This document shows positions 1 through 10,600 of a stretch of 64,000 nt of DNA, one piece after another (the first letter of the stretch is position 1; each line of letters opens with the position of its first letter). Both the position numbers and the translations under genes were made by a program. This DNA is from Camillea tinctor. Taxonomy: Eukaryota; Ascomycota; Sordariomycetes; Xylariales; Xylariaceae. The notes beneath the pieces were generated by a model. It was not told where the DNA came from. It saw only the letters and a program-made list of their open reading frames with translations, and did no database searches. The stretch lies in the NCBI GenBank assembly GCA_022578605.1, contig MU394051.1, positions 186,001 through 250,000 on the forward strand, written 5' to 3'.

Positions 1-1361
1 TCTCCTCTCCAGCTCCCTCAACCCCTCCAGGTAACCTTGCCTTGTCTCGACCTGACCCCGTCCGACGTGGTACCGGGGACACGGTGTCCTCGAATACGTC
101 AGATGACAGTGCATCGCGAACACAAAGAAGAAGTGCTCTCCGCCGGTCCTCGAGTTCGTCTACCAAAACCCAAAGCCCCCGGCGGGTTCGCTTTGAGGTC
201 GAGGGTCAGGAGGTTCTGCCTACTATGTCGCCCCCCATCTCACCTCGCGTATCAGACCTTCCTTCCTTTCCGCAGAACAGCCCCGCTAGAATGCTCGATG
301 ACTCATATGGCGAGGTTGTACTGGATGACGAGACGGGATTACTAGGCAGCTCCCCACCGCGACCCAAGAAGCTAACGTCTACCGACCGCCTGAAAGCTAT
401 GGCCAGGAACTCAAAAGAGGACACATCGAACTGGACGGTTGTGGATGATTCACAGGGACTATCTGACGATGAGGATGCGTTAGTCATGGCATCGCCGAAC
501 GGCCACTCACAGGCAGCGAACCCCAGCTCCGATCTTAAAGGCGGTGCGGTAGTGCACCGTATAAATGACGCGCCCATTCCCCCCAAAAGTAGCCACTCCC
601 CAAAGGCTTTGCAGGAGACTGAAGAGGACCAGCTCGCTGGCGATGACGATGATATGAACGACATCCTCGAAATGCCCGCGCTAAGCTCCTTTAAGAACAA
701 GAAAAGGGTTTCCCCACCGGAAGACACCGAGACTGGAGCCGAAAACCAGACCGCCAAAGCCCAGCATCGAAAGGATACACATCCTCCTGCATCAAATTCG
801 CACGGCTCGGATTTACCACAGACCATGGACGAGGAGGATATGTTTCTATTTGATGACAATCACGACAGCACAACGGACAATGACAGAGCGAAGGCAACTT
901 CTAAGTATATAGAAGAGGAGGAGGAGGAGGAGGAGGAGGAAGATGAAGATGAGGAAGAGGAAGAGGAGGGCGTGGCCACGCCCGTCGCCGGGGATCAGGC
1001 AGGAAAGTCAACAGCGGCATTATACTCCAGATCACCGGGGGTCGCTATTGCCAAGCCTCCTCCCCCACCCCCTGCTTCAGCATTGTCCAAACAAATAGCT
1101 GCATCAGCCGGATCATACAAGGGGAGACCGTTTTCAATTGGTATCGTGCGCGACCCAGAATTGCATAAGAGGGCAGCCGAGATGGGAGATTTGTATTCGT
1201 TTGTGGGCAGTGTCGATGGGCGGAGCGGAGTCGACGAGTCGAGTAGTTATCGACCAGAATTGGCGTCCTTTAGCGGCACACCGAAGAGCTTTAGCGAGCG
1301 CCTGCTGATGGAAGAATTGGAGGCGACCCATCGCGAGGCGAGTGCGGATAAGCGAGATTGA
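1..1361 (+). CDS. 3' part of a conserved fungal acidic, low-complexity protein (function unknown)
   Basis: An open frame runs from the window edge (first full codon at base 3) to a TGA at 1359-1361, so the 5' end is missing; no ATG begins the visible part. The product is Ser/Pro/Arg-rich at its start, then has acidic patches, a Glu/Asp tract from a GAG/GAA repeat (about 912-970) and a run of six prolines. The last 80 residues look like the conserved part: a Tyr-Lys-Gly-Arg-Pro-Phe-Ser motif, then RAAEMG, SFVGSVDGRSG and a SFSGTPKSFSERLL-like end. I recognise this tail only as typical of uncharacterised fungal proteins and assign no function. A GTAACC at 31 and an AG at 101-102 could define a frame-preserving 72-nt intron, so the first visible residues may not be coding. 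The pattern suggests a disordered, probably nuclear protein (inference). Confidence 0.72.
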   Translation, partial: SSPAPSTPPGNLALSRPDPVRRGTGDTVSSNTSDDSASRTQRRSALRRSSSSSTKTQSPRRVRFEVEGQEVLPTMSPPISPRVSDLPSFPQNSPARMLDDSYGEVVLDDETGLLGSSPPRPKKLTSTDRLKAMARNSKEDTSNWTVVDDSQGLSDDEDALVMASPNGHSQAANPSSDLKGGAVVHRINDAPIPPKSSHSPKALQETEEDQLAGDDDDMNDILEMPALSSFKNKKRVSPPEDTETGAENQTAKAQHRKDTHPPASNSHGSDLPQTMDEEDMFLFDDNHDSTTDNDRAKATSKYIEEEEEEEEEEDEDEEEEEEGVATPVAGDQAGKSTAALYSRSPGVAIAKPPPPPPASALSKQIAASAGSYKGRPFSIGIVRDPELHKRAAEMGDLYSFVGSVDGRSGVDESSSYRPELASFSGTPKSFSERLLMEELEATHREASADKRD

Positions 1362-3733
1362 CAGATCGCCTTATAGCCAGCTTGACCTTACACTCACACG
1401 AACCCGGCAGGGCTGAAGGGGGGGGGGGGGCTTTGTCTTGAAACACTAGGCATGGATGATGGAGGTTGACGACCATTTATATACAGGTCATACCGTCCTG
1501 TTCTATCATGCTGCCTCTGAAGTCTGTACTCATCTCGTGCCACCCTCACATATCGACATCGATCTGATAACCGGCGGAACTGCTTACTTGCATTTACTTT
1601 GGCGTTTTAAGGTGGCAACATCGGATTTCCCCTCGAATATCCCCAAGCCTGGCCAAACTGTGTCGGGACTTGTTCATGTTTGCATATATGGAATGGTGTT
1701 CATGACTAATCAAGGTGGATTCCTATAGCGCTCTAGGCCCCGGGGGTGGGTGTTCTCAATAATCTGCACTTGAAGTTTGGACGGGACGGTCATGCACTAT
1801 AAGGCCCTGTTCCTTGCGCCCAATATAGGCATATGCACAGGTAAAGTTACGGGTAGAAGTTATAAAATCAAGAATACCTAGTCTAGTAATCTGTCAACAT
1901 GATACAACCTAGGACTATCAGAAGCTCTGCCCTTTTGTGGCAGCCACACAACGCCAAGAGGCGGCCAATGTGGATAGGTAGTAATGAGATGAATGAATAC
2001 CTACCTACCTAATTCGTTGTTTTTTTTTCTCCTTTTCTCATCAGATACAATAGTCAAGTATCTATATAAAAAAAATAAGAGAAGAGTGAGGGGATTAAAA
2101 AAGAAATATATATATATATGAAAATATGGGTCCACCAAAAACAAGAACAATAGAAAGGAAGTAAGGAGAAGAAAGAAGTATAGGGAAATAGGGGAGAGTG
2201 TGGAAGGGGAAAAAAGGAGAGAAAGATGTAAAGATAAGATATTACTAAGAATAAACTGTCTATATGGTCACTACCTAGTCCGTTGGTACCTAGGTATAGG
2301 TATATAGTCTCATGCCGCTGGTCAAGATGTCATAACTAAAAGGTAAGTTGGTCGTATACTGCCATTGATTGGTAGAGGAGTATAAAGGGAAAGCTCGGAC
2401 CCGAGAGCTCGGACTTGGCCGGTGCAGACCTATAACCCGTCACTGCCCTGCCCGTCGTTGTTACCTGCATGATTGGCAGATTACGTTAGGTAGGTGTTAA
2501 TTGACAGCCCTGGGCCAAGCCAGCCAAGGCAGGGCAGAGGGTCCCCCCACGTATTATGAGTATTATGGGAACGTACCTAGGTATCGATGTACCTATGTAA
2601 CCACTACAGTTTGTTTGCTTACAACGTATAAGAGTTTATAACTGCATTCAAGATTATGGTCTAACCAGTAAGCATGCATCGATTGAACCATTTAAACTTG
2701 CAAAACTTTAAACAAGCCGGGACAACGCATTGGTTTCTTTCTCCTTCAACTGCTACTTAACTTAATTCTATCTCATTTCTCGTTCTCTCATATACCTCAG
2801 TAGTAATTAGAGCTGAGGGAACCAGGGGTTCTTGTGAACGACTATCTGTCCCAATCTGGTCACCGCGAGGGTAATCACTAAACCAGATTCTGCTACCGAG
2901 TCTCTGGAACATCCCCTCGTTTTATTTTGGCCGCCACCATTTTCATCGTCGGCGGCCGGTCAATTCCCATTTTCTCTCGGTTTCGTTTTTTGCAAATCCA
3001 CCACTTACCTTCTTAACCTTACCTTAACTATCTTACCGACGAAAGGAAAAAGAAAAAAGAAAAAAAGAAAAGAAAAGAGGGCTGTGCTATGATGTGCAGT
3101 ACAACACATCTACGTTTATCTCGTTTATCCTCTATATGAACTCGAGTGAGGACAAGAAGAGCTGGTCAAGTACCCACCAAGTAGCCGTCCATCCGCTTAC
3201 TTTAGCTACACACTACCTATACCTAACCTGGTCTTGGGGATCTTCAACGAAACATTAACAGCCCTTCCCCCCTCTCATTCCCCCATTTACTTCGTTCCTA
3301 GTAATTAATTGTGTTGCTGTAGTTGTCGCTGTCGCTGTCGTTGTTGTAGTAGTTTTTGCTGTTGTTGCCATTGCCATCTCTCTTCATCTAAGTTGAAGCA
3401 GAAGAAGAACAAGAACAATAACAACAACAGGCAAAAAGAAAAAGAAAAATAAAGAAGAAGAGAGGAAGAGATAAGAAGAAATCATTTCATCTTCAATTTA
3501 TTCCTTTCTACACTCTCCTATCCCCCGTTCCCCCTCCGTCCTTCGAGCGATCCCTCCTCCCTCCCACCGTATGGCCTGGTAAACAGCATGTAAAGACACA
3601 GCCTCGTGTTCTCTTCTTCTTTTCCACTTCTCTATTTCTCACTCTTTCTCTCTCTATCCATATATATATATTCTACCAGCACGACGACTGTTTGCCCTTC
3701 CCTGAAAAAGAAAAAGAAAGAGAACACGCAATC
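1362..3733. other. Non-coding spacer and probable 5' leader of the caspase-like gene
   Basis: About 2.4 kb without a supportable gene. It holds a G13 run (1418-1430), a TA repeat (about 2105-2119), several ACCTACCTA/ACCTAGGT units (about 2000, 2290, 2575) and purine-rich DNA at 2040-2240 and 3040-3080. The last 200 bases before the ATG at 3734 are strongly CT-rich. They include a TATATATATAT stretch at about 3660-3671, about 65 nt upstream of the ATG, which could be a core promoter or leader element (inference). A 90-codon frame at 1456-1728 shows no recognisable domain and I do not call it. Confidence 0.5.
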
Positions 3734-6700
3734 ATGGGCGATAGTACTCCCCCTTTCGTGACTATAAGTTCAAGACATCCTACAGATGGGAACATCTTTA
3801 GCAGTGGTGATTCTGCCGTACGTCGAGACAACAAAACAGCCAGGCCTCAAGCTCGCTCCCGTCTAATTACATCTACCCAGTATGGCTCTAGCGTGGGGGA
3901 TGACAAGACACCGGCTGCCGCTACACATGATACCAGCCGCGTGAATTACCACGTGAAAAACCTTCCCGAGTTTGCGAAAACGCTTGAAGATGTGCGTTCG
4001 TTCATTCATTCTGGCCTCCTCTCTACGTCCGTCTGTCGCCTAGTACTACCACCCGAGAGCTAACCGAGCCCATGATTCTTGATAGTCGGCCACCCGAGCA
4101 TTCCCCAACCGAGGCAGCTCGCAGCGATATAAGAAGGTCTATGCCATTCTGCTCCACTGGAGTTGCGATGACTTGTTCGTCCTACCCGAGTTGGAGGACC
4201 TAGAGACTTGCTTCCGCGAAGACTACAACTTCGAGACGGAGACCTTCTCTATACCGTCCGAGAATGCTCACTTGGAGCTTATGCTGAAAATAGGCGCTAC
4301 CATAAAGGAGCATGAATCAAACGATACCCTGATTATCGTCTACTACGGTGGTCATGCCAGGATAGACGAGTCACGGCAGAGCACGTGGTGCGCGTGAGTT
4401 ACTGACCCGCAGATACCCCTTAATCTACCACCTCCCCCTTTGCTGATGAGGATATTTAGCAACCGGAACCCAGAGTCCCCATGGCTACAGTGAGTTGATG
4501 CCAATTACCCAGTTGTCACTTGCCTACGTCATAAATTGTGTTGACCTTTTTTTCTTCTGCGATAGGTGGTCTGCTATTCAGACGCTACTGGAACGCTCTC
4601 TCTCGGACGTGTTGATATTATTGGATTGTTGTGCGGGAGCTGCGAGTGCAACTTTCCCCAACGGCAACAGTATAACAGAGACGATATCCGCCTCAAGTTG
4701 GGATGCTATTGCTCCTGATCCAGGAAGATACTCTTTCACGAATGCTCTGATCGAGATTCTCCAGCAATGGAGGATAAGGACATTTTCAGCCGCCATGCTG
4801 CATGCCGAAGTCCTAGCACGCCTCAAGCACCCACGGCCCATCATGATAAACGGACAGCAATTTGAGGCACGGTCTACGCCGGTTCACTTCATGATGACTG
4901 CGAACCATAAAGCCCCTAGTATAGAGCTGTCCCGGATAGTATCCCCGGACATGCGCCCACCCTCGCCTCCGCAGGAGCCACTAGCAGGTCCAAGCACATC
5001 CGGTGGGCGATCGGGGTATCCTCAGGATATAACTAATACAGAGCCGAACGAAGACGTACCTCACGTCATGATATCATTGGCGTTGGAAGATGACCAACGT
5101 CTAAATATCAACGACTGGGAGCAGTGGTTGTCGAGCATACCCGCCTTGGCTAAATATGTCAAAGTCCAGGGAGTGTTTAAGAGTCACTCAACACTACTTC
5201 TACTTTCGTTGCCGGTGATGGTCTGGGACCTGCTTCCAGAAAACCATGCTTGCAACTTTATAGCTTTTATCCGATCTAATAATCTAGTCGCGCAGAGCCG
5301 TAAAGAACCCCAGCCTATCGAAGAAGAGGTTTCATTAGGAGCGGACGTAGATGCCGATCTAAGGTCGATATACTCCGGAACAACAGCATATACCGGTAGT
5401 GTTAGGTTCTCTACAATCTCCACGGGTGGAAGATCTCCTATAGACCCGCCCTATAGAACCCTTGAGAGGCCAAGATACGAGCCTTCCGTCCGAAGTCATC
5501 GACCTAGACAAAGCATAACGCAAGAAGGTTCTTCTTCCCTCGCGTGGTCAAGCGCTGCCCTTGGTCCACCTACTAGGCACCGCACAGCGCCTGCGGGTGG
5601 CAGCCTCCATCGAAGCGTGTCAAACGATAACTTAGCACGACGTCCCACTATTCCTCAGATTCGAACTCCAACGAAGGCGTCCAACATACCCCAAAATGTC
5701 CCAAGCCCCCCTAATCTTCCGCCCCGTGTTCAGGCAAGACTAGAAGAATACTTCCACAGCAACCCCAAGCCAACTGTAGCTGTTAAAGAATTCTTAGCGT
5801 CGAACCTTGGCATAGAAACAGCGGATATAGATGTAAGTTGATACGAAGTCAAATATCACAACATCTGACACTGACATAAATATTAGATCTGGTTCTACCA
5901 CCGCCGTGAACAGCAAGAGGTGTCTAACAGGCTACAAAGCTTAAAGATAGATGACCATGGCCACGACCGCCATAAGGATGGAGCCCAGATGATTCTCCCT
6001 GGTCATCTCAACAAGCTACTAGAGATCTTCCCCACCGGCCAAATAGTCATGATCGATCTCCGCTCCGAAGCGGAATACGAGAGGTCACACATTCACGGTG
6101 CCATCAACTTCCGCGTGCCTGCATCGTTCGTGTCTAGAGCCACTATGGAGATGATTGAAAGGGCACTCCCAGACGAGCCAAGCCGCAGCTCGTTCAACAA
6201 GTGGTACACAAGCAAGTGCGTTGTGTTCTACGACAAAGTTGTGGAATATGCCTGGGAAGCGCCAGTGGTCGAAGAATTGTTCCAGAAGTTCAAGAGCAAG
6301 GGATGGACTGGGCAATGCTTCGTGCTGAAGGGACACTACCGCGAGTTCTCGCAATCGTTCGATAAGTACATTGTCGGGACGAATACAACGGATACTGCGA
6401 AGGAGTATCTTGCAAGCTTGCAGGACGTGTCGTGGGAGAAGAGCGTTAGTCCCCTTCCTCGCCCTCCACCCCCTTTTTTCAACCGAATCTCTTATAATAT
6501 TTCCATTTTACCCCATACTAGCAAAGTTAGTATGAATATAGTTCGAGATGTGCTAACACTCATTTCCCTCTTACAGAAAGATGATCATCAACGCTACGAT
6601 GACTGGGTCAAGCTCCTCGAAGGAGAGGATAGAGTGTACTCAACTGACCTATTCCCAGCGGTGAAAGAGGAGCGCAGCCAGGCCATGGTGAAGCAGCAAG

Positions 6701-7221
6701 AGGCCGTGGAGGAGGAATTCAAGCGAGCACAGCCATTACTCTACCAGATGGCCCTTAACCGCAAACCGGATGACAACTGGTCGATCAAGGCACCCATGGT
6801 AGAACACCTCGAGCGCGGACTCGTCAAAATGCAGGAGGCATCGACCTTAGGCATAGGTCGGGGTCGGGGCAGTAGCGCTGGCACAGGCGGTAGCGGCCGA
6901 CATGCGTCGACACCGCCGGACTTCCGGCTCGGACACCGCGGATATCCCACGACGACGAACGAGAGCAAACTATCCGCCGTGGAAGATTACGACCTCCTGG
7001 AGTCAGAGGATGAGCACCCCACACCTGCGGTGCAGCACGAGCCTGGGTTCCACAAGGTCGGCTCCACGACTTCATCATCAGCGGCGTCGAAGGTATCGGC
7101 GGATGATGCAAGCACAACGACGGGAGGGAACGACCAGAAGAAAACCCGGACAGGCCTAGGCGGCGGACGAAGTCTGCTTACCAAAATCATTAGGAGCGGA
7201 CGGCCTGATACGCCTAGGTAA
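3734..7221 (+). CDS. Caspase-like (peptidase C14) - homeodomain-like - rhodanese-like multidomain protein
   Basis: Model: exons 3734-3991, 4086-4393, 4460-4489 (30 bp), 4566-5832, 5887-6444, 6577-7221, giving 3,066 nt and 1,021 residues; all junctions are GT-AG and keep frame. Residues about 100-330 resemble a fungal caspase-like fold: a strand ending YYGGHA puts the catalytic His at 176, and a strand ending LDCC puts the catalytic Cys at about 221. Residues about 330-585 are Ser/Pro-rich linker. Residues about 586-632 match a homeodomain (RLEEYF helix 1, LGIETADID, then IWFYHRRE as recognition helix), but the usual Asn51 is His626. Residues about 655-790 resemble a rhodanese/Cdc25-type domain (IDLRSEAEYE, then HIHGAINF), with Asp737 where the active-site loop normally has Cys, so it is probably not catalytic. 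The tail is low-complexity. The 132-nt last intron (6445-6576) is stop-free and a multiple of three, with a clear TGCTAAC branch site; I spliced it. Role unknown; fungal C14 proteins are often linked to regulated cell death or protein processing. Confidence 0.85.
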
Positions 7222-7384
7222 AAGAGAGGGCAAGGAGGAAGAGGGGAGTAAATGTATCTTATTAGCGGCAGCGGCGGTCTTTTTTTTTTTTTAACTTCGC
7301 GACCTATGTCTAACTCATATCAGTTGGAATTTTTATGAATGAATGGAAATTGGGATCGAATATATGGGATATGAATATAGATTT

Positions 7385-7428
<44 letters not shown>

Positions 7429-7570
7429 TGGCCAACCAAACCCAAACATTTTTTTAATTATTTTTGTGGGTTTTTAGGGGTGTTAGTTAATTATATAGGA
7501 TAAATTTGAGAGNNNNNNNNNNTCCGTTGTAAATTTTATCAATGAATGGAAATTGTTTACTAATATTTGG

Positions 7571-7625
<55 letters not shown>

Positions 7626-7680
7626 AGATAGGGGCCACCCGTCCCCCTCCTTTTTGATTATTATTTTGGAGGCTTTAAAG
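7222..7680. other. 3' flank with poly-T tracts and an assembly gap; flanks are near-copies
   Basis: The downstream flank of the caspase-like gene contains a T41 run (7387-7427), a 10-base N gap (7513-7522) and a T45 run (7580-7624). The DNA before the first T run (from about 7322) and before the second (from about 7525) share GTTG..A.TTTTAT.AATGAATGGAAATTG. The DNA after each run is also alignable (GGCCA.CC, then T5-7.ATTATT.TT, then AGGGGTG). The simplest reading is one locus assembled twice across a homopolymer, with the left copy of poorer quality. Confidence 0.7.
7513..7522. other. Assembly gap (10 N)
   Basis: Ten consecutive N characters: a scaffold join of unknown true length between two T-homopolymer-containing segments. 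Confidence 0.99.
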
Positions 7681-10600
7681 GGGTGAAGGATCTGATAAGA
7701 GGAAGAAGATGGGATGCGATGGGATGTATTTTTTTGGTCTACATATATATCTACCTATGGGTACTCTACCACAAATAGAGACAAAGAGAAAGAAGAAAAA
7801 CAAAAGAGGGAAAAGGGAAACTGTTTTTGCGAACATATCAGGGGTATTCAGAGAATTAAAAAGAAGTAAAAACATATTTATTAAAAAAGAAAAAAAGAGA
7901 GAATTGGGAATATAGGATTGGAGATGAGGATAAGAAGTGTGTTACTTGTATTTTATATTCAAATGCCTCCCTACCTACCTACTTAGGTCAAAAGACTATA
8001 GCTATGGAGGGAAGAACTGAGTTCATCTAGCTACGTGTGTATGTATGCATGTTATACATTTATTTTCTGTAAGATGTGATATCATGTGTTTCTATTTCCT
8101 AGCGAGGAGCGTGAGATCCTTACTTGTCTACCTAAGTGTCTGTACTTACACACGCACACACACTCACGCTCTTTTTCTTTCTATTCTAAGGGGGGGTGTT
8201 TTATCCTAGATCAACAGACTACCTACCCAGACTCGAGTCATACCTCCTCGGTTTTTCAAACCTTGTTATTCCTGGATTCTTGTCTTAGTTCTAACGCATG
8301 TTATTGGACTGGGTCTTGCCTCTCTCTCTCTCTCTCTCTATTTCTTTCTCTGGATATATATAGGGGAGAGAAAAGTAAGAAGGGGACTTGGGTAGAAAAC
8401 TGTGTGTTTACAGGGAGAAGAATGGATATAAAAAGCAGACGAGCTGTTTTATGTAAGGGAGGTGTTATATGGGATAAGATAAATGCTGTTACTGGTATAG
8501 AAAACTGAGTTTTTGCCTTACTGCCTCTACCGGATGCTTCTACTGCTCATTACTACGAGATAAACCTAATCACCCCTATCCTATCCCATCCCAGATCCAA
8601 GAGAATTAGACTCTAAAGCACAACGAGAACCTGTTTCCCCTCTCTGAATGTCTGGTTTTCTATCAAGGGCGATGGACTAGAAAGTTCATGGAACAAAGGG
8701 AGTGTTTCTATGTATATACAGCAGTATTGCGCGTAGTTGTAGTTCTGGCTCCTCGCACAACAATATGGTGATTGACTCTGTTCTTGCTAGGTCCCTCGTG
8801 ATACTTTCACTGGCTGGATATGTACATCACCCCCCCCCTTATTCCTCTTTCTTTAGACGGAACCAACCCACGAACGCAAAGTCTTAGTTAGGCAGAAGGA
8901 AGGAAGATGATTAGGGGCTAGTTCATGGCTCAACAGAGCTTTTACTCATCGAAGCAGTCCCCTCCCCCCTCTTCTTTTTCTTTTTCAACCCCCCCCCCCC
9001 CCCCCCAGCGGGTCTTTCTCTCCCTCTCCGTTGGGTCCTTTTGGCCTTCACCGACAGAAGCACACATGAGCTGGCGGGAAAAGACACATGTGATTGTCGA
9101 TTTTTCCAGATCTCGCTGCTAGGGAGGCGGGGGAAACACTCCGGATCTAAATTAAAGGGGAGAGAAGGCGCGAGGATGGCGAGTAAGGTAGATATCTAAT
9201 GGACATTCACTATGGATCTGTTACCTAGATTAAGCTGCCTGCCTATCTTAACTTAGGTGTGTGTGTGTGTGTTTCTATTCGATTCTTCTTTTTTTTTAGC
9301 CTCTTCTCGGTTTGCTTGTCCGTGGAGGGGCGATTCGTTTTATTTGTGTACCTATAGACTTGGGTAACCTAGGCGATTATTGTATTCTAGTATGTTTCCT
9401 TGGCCGCGCGTATGTATGTATATACATTATGTACAAGCACCGGTAGTTCTCTGTGTGCGTATATACGTATTTACTTGTACAAAAAGTGGTAGGTTCAAGT
9501 TGTTCTAGACTTATAAGTGTATTAATTTGTTAGCTCTAGATACCTACGTGATGCTAGCTAGTATCTAGTCTCGCCTTTGTGAGTTCCCATGTTTTTTTAG
9601 TCTAGAACTTCCAACCGAAATATCGAAAGGAGGGGAGGTGGGGAGGGTCATCCTTTTTTGTGTCTAAGCTAGGTAGTAGATATTTTCAGATCTAGATGCA
9701 GTGAGTTGATAGGTTCGCTCGTTTGTTGTTCGGGAGGTTCTTAGTTAGTTTAGTTTAGTTGAGCCTTGTTGAACTAGTCTACCTAGCTCACGATTGGGGG
9801 GGAGGGGAGAGGAACGGAGGGTTTTGTCCAACTCTTTTAGTTAGGGGATCAGAAGGTCTCGGTGATGGTGATGGGAAGGGAAAGGCAGAGGCGAAAAGAA
9901 AGAGAGGGTCAAGACGCTAACGATACGATAATATTGTTGTATGTGATAACTAACTTGTTGATCTACACAGGTAGAATATCTAACCTGACTAGTTTTCTTA
10001 TTCCCGGAGCTCACACACTCTTCACAACTCCATCCATCCATCCCTGTTTCTATTTATTCCCTTGAATCTGCTTCCGGGGTTTACCCTCATCATCCCAAAA
10101 TTTCGATTCGACAACTTATACATTGACTAGGCACGCCGCAGCCAGTGTTTCCGTTGTTAAGGATCGATATATTTGATATCAATAGCATGTTTATAAAACT
10201 GGAACTCCTTTCCTTTTCCACCTTTCCCCGTATTAACTATGCGCACCCCTCCTCCCCCTTTTCTATTTATTCCTTAACCCTACCTGGGTATCTACCTTGT
10301 GTCCATGTGCAAGACCAGGTCTGGTTAGGTAAGTAAGATATTTGAGGTCGTAACGCATTGATTACTTAGATCGGGTCCGGGTTGATCCATCAGTCCATTT
10401 TTTCGGTGGTAAACCATTGTTCCCAAGTTTTCGGTAGCCGATCCCGAACCTGGACGCGAAATAAAAAGATACCACACTATATTATACTACACTACACTAC
10501 GTTAGTTATTGATAACCTAGCTAGTGAGATCGCCAAGTTTCCTTAGTTCAGGGTGACTTACCTACCTAATTAACCCTCTTTCTTGATGTCCTTACCTTCC

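Noticed and set aside
1456..1728. 90-codon frame after the first gene
   Set aside because: No recognisable motif, no splice context and it lies in the spacer; composition fits chance.
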